Below, in pieces: positions 1-5,597 of a DNA stretch of 20,515 nucleotides. Below the pieces are notes generated by a model, which worked only from the letters and a program-made list of their open reading frames with translations, was not told the DNA's origin and made no database searches. Numbering within the stretch: the first letter of the stretch is position 1; each line of letters starts with the position of its first letter. The stretch lies in IMG/VR virus record IMGVR_UViG_3300032299_000719, positions 1-20,515 of that record. One strand, given 5' to 3'. A program made the translations under genes and the position numbers. The stretch comes from a virus.

Positions 1-1114
1 CATTCCTTTGGCTCATAAAGTGAGCTGCTGTCTCATCCAGGCCCCGTCCGCTGGGGTCAACAGCACAAATGGTTTCAGAGAAGGCTTCCCAGTTTTGGCC
101 AATGGCCATCGGCGAGTAATACCAGTCGCCCGGCAGGCCAACAGCCGGCAGGTCTTTTAGGACATTCCGTGGATCACTGCACCAGACGATCTTATCTGGG
201 CCTTCTGTTGGGTTAACCGGGCTGACAATTAGGTCAGCAAACTTCAGGGGGTATCGTTCAGCATCGCTCAGGCTGGTATCCAACATGAACTGCAGCATAA
301 AGTTCGACTTGCCCATTGAAGCTTCCCGTTCCAGAAGCTCCTCATTGTCAAATCGATCAGGGTCAGTTGGCTCCCAGGCTGCGACTCCTTGGCGGAGGTC
401 CTCCATCAACTGTGGAGCCAGATTGGCCTCATATCCGATCATCTTTTCGGCCAATGGGTACCTAGATGGCCAGATCATCGGCCGGTAGCCGCGTTCTGCC
501 AGCTTGCGGTAGATCGTAAAGAGACTTTGTGGAGTTCCGAGATAAACGATTTCGCTGTCGCCCTCAGGAATGATGACCGACTCGGCCTCTGTAACCAGCT
601 GGATCAGCTTTTCCCGCATGATCTCGGTGAGGCTGTTGTTGGGAACCTCAACGTCATCAAAGATAACTGTGTTTGCCCGAGCTCCGGTCAGCTGGCCAGT
701 AATTCCCACAGACTTCACAGAAGGGCTCTGAGACGGCATACATTCAACGTCGAAGCTAACCCGCGTCCATCGGCCCTCCTCTTTTGGTTTGAGGTGCTGT
801 AGCCAGGGAATTTCGATAATCAGCCTTTGGATAAAAATGGACATGGCGTCTGCCCGGTCCTTTGAAGCTGATACGATCATCACTTTCCGTTCTGGATCCT
901 TCCAAAGGCGCCAGATGACGTAGGCTGCAGTGATCCAGCTTTTGCCGACTCCTCGGAAGGCTTGAATCTGTTTTCGCTTTGGTCCGTGTTGTAGGTATTC
1001 TGCAATTGCGAGTTGGGCCCTGGTGGGTTCTGGGAGTTTTAGCTCCCGCCAGATCGCTCTCAAGAAGACCTTAAAGTCCCGCTGCATTGCCTCCAGCAGG
1101 GTGGCTTTTGTCAT
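1..1114 (-). CDS. Terminase large subunit, T7 gp19-like (C-terminus cut by window edge)
   Basis: Packaging motor ATPase and nuclease that translocates concatemeric DNA into proheads through the portal. Translating the minus strand from ATG at 1114 gives 371 open codons with no stop up to base 1. A Walker A motif is visible at about residues 53-60 (FRGVGKSW), and a Walker B strand with catalytic acid at about 149-156 (TVIFDDVE). The start of the nuclease domain is at about 351-362 (AVDPSGRGLDET), whose first Asp matches the metal-binding acid of terminase nucleases. T7 gp19 has 586 residues, so roughly 215 are missing because the window ends, not because the gene is broken. It lies 36 bases after the preceding stop, with a UUCG hairpin in between. 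There is no clear Shine-Dalgarno sequence; the leader reads TTATTACT before ATG. Confidence 0.95.
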   Translation of the reverse strand, partial: MTKATLLEAMQRDFKVFLRAIWRELKLPEPTRAQLAIAEYLQHGPKRKQIQAFRGVGKSWITAAYVIWRLWKDPERKVMIVSASKDRADAMSIFIQRLIIEIPWLQHLKPKEEGRWTRVSFDVECMPSQSPSVKSVGITGQLTGARANTVIFDDVEVPNNSLTEIMREKLIQLVTEAESVIIPEGDSEIVYLGTPQSLFTIYRKLAERGYRPMIWPSRYPLAEKMIGYEANLAPQLMEDLRQGVAAWEPTDPDRFDNEELLEREASMGKSNFMLQFMLDTSLSDAERYPLKFADLIVSPVNPTEGPDKIVWCSDPRNVLKDLPAVGLPGDWYYSPMAIGQNWEAFSETICAVDPSGRGLDETAAHFMSQRN

Positions 1115-1122
1115 AGTAATAA

Positions 1123-1138
1123 GGGCCCCGAAGGGCCC
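1123..1138 (-). terminator. UUCG-capped GGGCCC hairpin upstream of the large terminase
   Basis: Read on the minus strand, GGGCCC-TTCG-GGGCCC forms a perfect 6-bp GC stem closed by the extra-stable C(UUCG)G tetraloop. It sits between the stop of the Pro/Ser-rich gene and the terminase ATG. The downstream bases TTATTACT are not a clean U-tract, so it could be a weak terminator, an RNA-processing or stability element, or an attenuator of terminase expression. Its stem matches the one at 16880-16895. Confidence 0.55.
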
Positions 1139-1150
1139 ACAGGTTGGTGA

Positions 1151-1888
1151 TTAGTCCTTCTTCTTTTTGCCTAGGGCCTTTTGGATGGCAGCGTAGCCAG
1201 CTTGGTTAGGCTTTACTTTTTCAGCTAAGCGTCTATTTGCTTTTGTCCAGGCCGCGTAGTTCTCATCCATGTCCTTGCTTTGCCCTGCTGCTTCTGCTTG
1301 AGCTCGCTCTGGGGCTGGTTGGTTGGAAACCCCCAGTGAACTTCTTTGAGGGGAGCTCGGACTAGCTTGGGGAGTAGGACTGGGTTGAGGAGTGCTAGGA
1401 CTGGATTGGCTTGGAGCTTCGGCCATTCTCTGTTCAGAGGCGGGAGACTTGGCAATGCGAGTCTTCTCCGCTCGGCGGGCTTGATCAGCCCTGGCATTCT
1501 TTAAGCGCTGATCTCCGGTCAATCCCCCCTTGACTGGGTTGGCCTTTTCTTCAGCCGTCTTAGATGCGTTTGAAGCTATCCGTGCGTTGATGGCCTTCTG
1601 TCCTGGGGAGGTCTGCATCAGCTTGCCAACGATGTCTGCAGCCATCCCAACCATCCCAACTGCACCCAAAGCCTTACCAGCAACACCAGCAACTTTACCA
1701 GCGGCCCCTGGAAGCCTCTGTAAGGCCTTTTGACCCATCTTAGGCATGGTAGGGCCACTTACGCTGCTGGGGGCCTTAGGGGCGCTTGTAGGCACCTTAG
1801 AGACCGCACGTAGCCTGGCGGCCCTCCCCTTGCCAGGTCCAACCATCTTGTTTGCTTGAGCTTGCTTTGATTTGATTCGAGAAGCCAT
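1151..1888 (-). CDS. Basic Ala/Pro/Ser-rich low-complexity protein, function unknown
   Basis: I do not recognise a family for this 245-residue product. The N-terminus is very basic. The middle (about residues 40-90) is rich in Gly, Ala, Val and Met, with short possible membrane-active or amphipathic stretches. Residues about 110-150 are charged and coil-like, residues about 150-190 are a Pro/Ser/Gln-rich linker built from repeated SP, TP and QP pairs, and the protein ends in a run of lysines. The ATG at 1888 overlaps the HNH gene by 92 bases. A second in-frame ATG at 1846 (MVGPGKGRAARL) would reduce the overlap to 50 bases. Neither has a strong ribosome site. The position just before the large terminase suggests a packaging or virion role, but composition and place are the only clues. 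Confidence 0.7.
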   Translation of the reverse strand: MASRIKSKQAQANKMVGPGKGRAARLRAVSKVPTSAPKAPSSVSGPTMPKMGQKALQRLPGAAGKVAGVAGKALGAVGMVGMAADIVGKLMQTSPGQKAINARIASNASKTAEEKANPVKGGLTGDQRLKNARADQARRAEKTRIAKSPASEQRMAEAPSQSSPSTPQPSPTPQASPSSPQRSSLGVSNQPAPERAQAEAAGQSKDMDENYAAWTKANRRLAEKVKPNQAGYAAIQKALGKKKKD

Positions 1889-2138
1889 CTATCCAATTAG
1901 AAAATAATATGTTACCCTTCCTTCTATTGCATGAAAGGCAAGCTGTCACGCAATTAGAAGAAAGAGTTTGGCCCCCTTTCGATTTAGGGTGGCAGTGATC
2001 AATAGTTAAGTCTTCAGGTGATCCGCAGTAGACACACTGGTGTCCGTCCCGTTGAAAGATTGCTTGCCGCCATTGCCGTTTGGCATCACTTGAGCGTAAT
2101 GCTTGCAGTGAAAACATCATTTCTTGGGGGCTTTCCAT
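1797..2138 (-). CDS. HNH endonuclease in the packaging module
   Basis: This is a 113-residue HNH nuclease. Zinc-ribbon cysteines are at 35 and 38 (CVYC) and at 67 and 70 (CLSC). The catalytic DH pair is at 47-48 (TIDHCHPKSKGG), Asn is at 62, and CNRRKG lies at 70-75, so all key residues are present. The start ATG at 2138 has an AAAGG ribosome site about 6 bases upstream and follows the preceding stop by 17 bases. The last 30 or so residues overlap the next gene in another frame and do not look like the HNH fold. Two readings fit: a free-standing homing endonuclease inserted beside the terminase, or an HNH partner of the terminase such as those needed for cos cleavage in HK97-type phages. The T7-like setting, where packaging proceeds without an HNH protein, favours the first. 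Confidence 0.9.
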   Translation of the reverse strand: MESPQEMMFSLQALRSSDAKRQWRQAIFQRDGHQCVYCGSPEDLTIDHCHPKSKGGQTLSSNCVTACLSCNRRKGNILFSNWIDGFSNQIKASSSKQDGWTWQGEGRQATCGL

Positions 2139-2155
2139 CGAGAACCTTTGTAGAG

Positions 2156-2434
2156 TTACTTTAGGCGACCACGTTTGCCGTGGCCATTACGGGCTCGGTT
2201 TGTTTTAGGATCTTCAGCGACTAGCTTGCCACTTTTGGTATGGCTCATGTCGTCTCCACCCTTACCATAAATCCTGCGTTTTCGGCGTTCAGCCTTCAAC
2301 TCAGTACGGTACTTAATGGCCAGAGGATGTTTGTTTCGACGACGTTGAGCAGCGTTCTTCTTGGCCCTAGCTTCAGGGTTATCCCTGTAGAAGCGGGCGC
2401 TACGGCCAGGATTTTCAGACGGCTTTGGAGCCAT
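2156..2434 (-). CDS. Small basic conserved phage protein, function unknown
   Basis: The product has 92 residues starting at ATG 2434, chosen because AAAGG lies about 6 bases upstream (AAAGGTTAACT before ATG). A longer reading would need a TTG at 2527. It is strongly basic, with an N-terminal segment RSARFYRDNPEARAKKNA, a central Lys/Arg-rich helix-like stretch, and the C-terminal pattern IYGKGGDDMSHTKSGKLV followed by KTNRARNGHGKRGRLK. This arrangement (YG.G...D.SH..GK.V...P..NR.R) resembles short uncharacterised proteins that I recall from cyanophages. The charge and lack of hydrophobic segments suggest nucleic-acid binding. The gene overlaps the small terminase by 20 bases and precedes the HNH gene, consistent with a packaging-associated role. 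Confidence 0.8.
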   Translation of the reverse strand: MAPKPSENPGRSARFYRDNPEARAKKNAAQRRRNKHPLAIKYRTELKAERRKRRIYGKGGDDMSHTKSGKLVAEDPKTNRARNGHGKRGRLK

Positions 2435-2681
2435 AGTTAACCTTTTGCTGAATTTCTTCTGGATCGATGAGTGGAAGGAGGTCAGCCAAGCGGGAAACAG
2501 GAGACCCTGATCTAGCAGGGCTATCAATCCCGTTAGCTTTTAGCCACTGGATGGCTGCCATCAGCTCTTGATGAGTAGCTCCTGTTTTAACTCTTGTAAT
2601 TAGCTCTTCAGTAACTAGATTGTGTAGGTCGTTAAATTGAGTCTCTGTGGCTTTCGAGCCGTTATTTGTTCCGGTCTTCAT
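2415..2681 (-). CDS. Probable terminase small subunit (gp18-like)
   Basis: This 88-residue protein starts at ATG 2681; an upstream TTG at 2705 is less likely. It contains LHNLVTEELITRVKTGATHQ followed by ELMAAIQWLKANGI. That pattern (a helix with LxxRxxxG, then AAxxWLKxNGI) is typical of small terminase subunits in marine T7-like podoviruses and is unlike coliphage T7 gp18 itself. The small terminase recognises phage DNA and regulates the large subunit. It overlaps the preceding coiled-coil gene by 20 bases and the next gene by 20 bases, implying translational coupling. The family call rests on remembered pattern and on gene order (after the tail fibre and lysis genes, before the large terminase). 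Confidence 0.72.
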   Translation of the reverse strand: MKTGTNNGSKATETQFNDLHNLVTEELITRVKTGATHQELMAAIQWLKANGIDSPARSGSPVSRLADLLPLIDPEEIQQKVNYGSKAV

Positions 2682-2910
2682 GGATAGTATCCAGTTTTGT
2701 TTCAATTCGAAGCATGTGCAGTTTGATCTCTGCCATCACTTCGCGGAAGTCTGCCTTAGTCAAGAAATCTTTATTGACCTCCAGCTCCAGAGCATGAAGC
2801 CGAAGTTCAACTGCAGCAATTCTCTGGTTAGTTCCCCTATGAAGGTTCCAATTCCAACCACTAATGGCAACTGTTACGGCTGAAATAAGACCCAAGAGTG
2901 GTTCAAACAT
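2662..2910 (-). CDS. Membrane-anchored coiled-coil protein, holin/spanin-like candidate
   Basis: This 82-residue protein has one N-terminal hydrophobic segment (about residues 4-20, PLLGLISAVTVAISGW). A long heptad-patterned helix follows (about 28-78: RIAAVELRLHALELEV, then KADFREVMAEIKLHMLRIET). One membrane span plus a coiled coil is the layout of XhlA-type haemolysin or holin accessory proteins and of small cyanophage proteins of similar length. The ATG at 2910 overlaps the end of the C39-like peptidase gene by 8 bases, so the two are probably translated together. That supports a lysis function in which the membrane protein helps the enzyme reach the wall. A virion membrane protein remains possible. 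Confidence 0.75.
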   Translation of the reverse strand: MFEPLLGLISAVTVAISGWNWNLHRGTNQRIAAVELRLHALELEVNKDFLTKADFREVMAEIKLHMLRIETKLDTIHEDRNK

Positions 2911-3460
2911 CAGTTGCGTTGCGAAAGGTCATAAACCACCCAGAGCCAGGCCCTTCGACCATCCAACGACGCCCAAAATTCTTGAGGCTGTAATGCACAC
3001 CCCTGCCACCCCTGCCGACAGTAACGTAATCGCCGTTAACCATATCCATTTCCCCGTAAGGATCGTGAAATACCCCATGAGTGGATGTGTAGCCAATCAT
3101 TAGCATCCAATGCCCACCACCACGTGGTTTAGTGACGGAGCCCTTGTGAAGGACCCCAACAGCTACAGGGAAGCCGCCGTCGATCTCTCGAAAGAGATCA
3201 GTGAAATTCCCGCTCTGGCGGTAGGTGGCCGCGATGCCGTATTCATTGCAAGCCTTAAGTTGAGAACAAGTAATGGTGGTGTCCCCGTATTTCAGAACTG
3301 TTCTCAAATAATCATCGTCTGCGTTGCTCCCCATCAGGGCATCAGGCTTGAGAAACTTGACGGCCATGGCACAGGTAGAGCTAAAACACATCCGCCGTGA
3401 ATGGCCAGTCTTTGAGTCAGTCTGCAAATAATACTGATTTACTGGGAGAAGATTGCTCAT
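2903..3460 (-). CDS. C39-like cysteine peptidase, candidate endolysin
   Basis: This 185-residue papain-fold protein resembles the peptidase C39-like family. The likely catalytic Cys is C25 in RRMCFSSTCAM, the His is H117 in GGGHWMLMIGY, and the Asp is D133 in VFHDPYGE, all spaced as in C39-like enzymes. No signal peptide or transporter domain is present, so it is not a bacteriocin exporter peptidase. The start ATG at 3460 has AGGTGAG about 6 bases upstream, overlapping the stop of the preceding gene. Flanking genes encode small membrane proteins, and no T7-type amidase (gp3.5) or lysozyme is seen nearby. The best inference is an endolysin that cuts peptidoglycan cross-links. Processing of a phage protein is an alternative. 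Confidence 0.8.
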   Translation of the reverse strand: MSNLLPVNQYYLQTDSKTGHSRRMCFSSTCAMAVKFLKPDALMGSNADDDYLRTVLKYGDTTITCSQLKACNEYGIAATYRQSGNFTDLFREIDGGFPVAVGVLHKGSVTKPRGGGHWMLMIGYTSTHGVFHDPYGEMDMVNGDYVTVGRGGRGVHYSLKNFGRRWMVEGPGSGWFMTFRNATDV

Positions 3461-3466
3461 TGTTTC

Positions 3467-3676
3467 TCACCTGCTCAGGATGTCACGGATCTTTTTAATC
3501 TTGTCATCTTCGGTCCGGCCATGGGCCAGATATTTAACGAGATGAATGAAAAGACCAGCAACATTATTCTCAGCCAGCTTAGGGTTGGATCCAAGCCATT
3601 CAGAGAGAAGGAAGACAACAAAGAAGAAGATGCTTTCACCAGTTAGGGTGATGCCAAAGAGTGTAATTGGGTCCAT
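3467..3676 (-). CDS. Small single-span membrane protein, holin-like candidate
   Basis: The product has 69 residues. A hydrophobic stretch at about residues 3-28 (ITLFGITLTGESIFFFVVFL) is followed by a polar segment with NNVAGLFIHLVKYLAHGR and a charged C-terminus (RTEDDKIKKIRDI). Similar short proteins beginning MDPIT are, as I recall, common in cyanophages and usually left unnamed. The size and single membrane span fit a class II or III holin, and it lies directly before the peptidase gene, with its TGA inside that gene's ribosome site region. T7 has its holin (gp17.5) at the same relative place after the tail fibre. Function is inferred from place and topology only. Confidence 0.75.
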   Translation of the reverse strand: MDPITLFGITLTGESIFFFVVFLLSEWLGSNPKLAENNVAGLFIHLVKYLAHGRTEDDKIKKIRDILSR

Positions 3677-3681
3677 GGTTG

Positions 3682-3972
3682 TTAAGAGTTGTAGGCTTCA
3701 TTTATGTTAGGCGTAGTCGGATTATCTGCCTTAAATGTACCATCTGGGTTTCTAGCACGCTGTCCTTTTTTAGGAGTAGGAGTGCCAACGCGCCGCATCC
3801 ATTCATGAGGATGCTCATCATCTGCAGGATCTGGGGTGTTGCCCGCTTCAAGCCACTTTAGGTACTCTTGAGTGTCGACGTTCTGCTCATCAGTAAGGGG
3901 AATCATTGAACCATCGCTGGTAAACACATGGCTACCTGTACCTACAATGGTGTCCATTAGTTTATATTTCAT
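3682..3972 (-). CDS. Small tail-fibre-linked protein, function unknown
   Basis: This 96-residue soluble acidic protein starts at ATG 3972, where the ATGA overlaps the tail fibre stop codon, so it is almost certainly translated by coupling to the fibre. The N-terminal half contains VFTSDGSMIPLTDEQNVDTQ followed by YLKWLEAGNTPDPADD. This YLxWLxxGNTPxPA pattern recurs in short proteins beside phage tail fibre genes. The C-terminal half is Pro/Asn/Thr rich (GTPTPKKGQRARNPDGTFKA). It could be a fibre chaperone or a minor fibre component. Neither can be decided from sequence alone, and no catalytic motif is visible. Confidence 0.75.
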   Translation of the reverse strand: MKYKLMDTIVGTGSHVFTSDGSMIPLTDEQNVDTQEYLKWLEAGNTPDPADDEHPHEWMRRVGTPTPKKGQRARNPDGTFKADNPTTPNINEAYNS

Positions 3973-5597
3973 AGTTCAGCACTTACTGTGATAGTAGCTC
4001 CAGTAGCAACAGAGTTTCCTACACTTTGATATATACTTGAAGAGCCTAAGCCTGCATACACCCCACCTGAACCTGAGTCAGGAGTAGTTGTTATGACGGT
4101 TGGCATAACTCGCATTTCCTTAAAGTAAACAGTGGCTTGTGTCGCTGAAGTTAGGACTAGGCCTCTAAGGTTTTGGTAGTATCGGAAGCAACGTTGCTGC
4201 TCCATGTCAAAGGGAAGTGATTCAAACGAAGTTGCAATCGACCCCAATTCAAGCTGGACACCAGTAATGAAGACATCATTATTGATTGCTGCCAACGCAT
4301 TAGTTTGGGCACTTGTCGTAGTTACGTTAGTTGATCCCCAAACTCCAGGGCTAGCTGTATGGAAATTAGATCCAGCCATAAAACAGAATCTAACACCCAC
4401 TCCACCACCTGTATCCTTTAGCCAGGTTCCCGAAGTATCTCCAGGAATTGTGATTGTTTTATATTCCCAAGTGTTATCAGCGTTAATTGTATACGTGGTG
4501 GCATAACATCTATTTATTGCAGAATTTAAGAAGGATACACCGAAAGTTCCAGTTATTACTGATTTAACATAGAACGACAGCGTCACTGTCTTTGCTGCAG
4601 CAGTCCCCCATTGAGCAGGAGCGAAAATAGTACCTTCAATGTTTTGAGTTACAACTGCAACTTCGCTTGCTGCAATTGAAGTATCTGCAGATGTTGGGCG
4701 CATCCGCAACGCTGCAGTAAATGGGTGCGGCTGGATTGCAGGATCTAAGTCAGTTATAGCTTCTTGAGAAACACTAATCGCCCCAGTTGTTACAGTTTCA
4801 TTCTTCCAACGATCTAAAGAAAAGGCTCCACTTACAGTAGCTGCAGCAGCTCTTTGGTAGTGATTCATTGCCCCGTTTATGATGAAGTTCCGGGTCATCA
4901 TGCCGAATCTTCCATTATTAAGGGCGGTGACGTCAATGTTTCCAGTAGAACTTCTTACAACCAATTCACTAGCTGTGTTACTTGCTGTGGCTGTCGTTTT
5001 TCCTGCAGTGACCGCACCATTCACGATGGCGTTGGTATCTACCGCATTATCAGCTAGCTCACTCGCACCAACAGCGTTGTTGTCGATTGTCCAGATAGAA
5101 CCAGTCCCACTAACTGAGATGTCCCCATAATCACCATCACCTATTCCAGCCGCAATAATGCCTTGTACATAGTTGCGGTTGACGGCATCTGTACCTGCTG
5201 TTGGAGTGGCAACGTTTAAGATTCTAAATCCACCCAGATCTAGATTTCCAACCATGGGCACTTGCCCATCAGAGAGAATTGTTCCATCTTTCAGTTCCTG
5301 CATCAAATACAGGCCTTGAGTATAGTTCTCATTCAGGTCTGCAGCCCTAATGGACGAGCCTGAAGAGAAGGTGGCATAGAGGGCATCTACCGTTGTGTCC
5401 CGGTAAATCCTGATATTTGCCCCGTTTGCTGGGGCAGATGTAAATAGAAGTGTTTGAGGTCCAGTGAGCGACCATGCGGTAGTAAGTACCCCGTCAATGG
5501 ACACCCTAATGTCTCCATCATCCAGGTAAGGAAAGGTGAAGACATATGAGGTCGTTACCCCGTTTCCTGTGAAAAGGGTTTCAATTACGGCGGCCAT
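3969..5597 (-). CDS. Tail fibre protein, T7 gp17-like N-terminus
   Basis: This 542-residue receptor-binding fibre is close in length to T7 gp17 (553). Residues 1 to about 120 match the T7 tail-fibre N-terminal domain that docks on the tail tube (LFTGNGVTTSYVFTFPYLDD, then RDTTVDALYATFSSGSSIRA, then LNENYTQGLYLMQE). Residues about 120-225 form a shaft with repeats such as ELADNAVDTNAIVNGAVTAG. From about 230 on, a beta-rich domain (MMTRNFIINGAMNHYQRA, later FDMEQQRCFRYYQNL) follows the jelly-roll, carbohydrate-binding-like pattern common at fibre ends in marine phages. The start ATG at 5597 directly abuts the TAA of the upstream gene. The C-terminal domain probably sets host range. Confidence 0.92.
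   Translation of the reverse strand: MAAVIETLFTGNGVTTSYVFTFPYLDDGDIRVSIDGVLTTAWSLTGPQTLLFTSAPANGANIRIYRDTTVDALYATFSSGSSIRAADLNENYTQGLYLMQELKDGTILSDGQVPMVGNLDLGGFRILNVATPTAGTDAVNRNYVQGIIAAGIGDGDYGDISVSGTGSIWTIDNNAVGASELADNAVDTNAIVNGAVTAGKTTATASNTASELVVRSSTGNIDVTALNNGRFGMMTRNFIINGAMNHYQRAAAATVSGAFSLDRWKNETVTTGAISVSQEAITDLDPAIQPHPFTAALRMRPTSADTSIAASEVAVVTQNIEGTIFAPAQWGTAAAKTVTLSFYVKSVITGTFGVSFLNSAINRCYATTYTINADNTWEYKTITIPGDTSGTWLKDTGGGVGVRFCFMAGSNFHTASPGVWGSTNVTTTSAQTNALAAINNDVFITGVQLELGSIATSFESLPFDMEQQRCFRYYQNLRGLVLTSATQATVYFKEMRVMPTVITTTPDSGSGGVYAGLGSSSIYQSVGNSVATGATITVSAEL

Noticed and set aside
1225-1497. Alternative minus-strand frame of 90 codons inside the Pro/Ser-rich gene
   Set aside because: It is a shadow frame produced by the same repetitive composition, lacks a ribosome site and is fully contained in the longer frame.
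2682-2705. Longer small terminase starting at TTG 2705
   Set aside because: The internal ATG at 2681 is a standard start and keeps the 20-base overlap style seen at the neighbouring gene.
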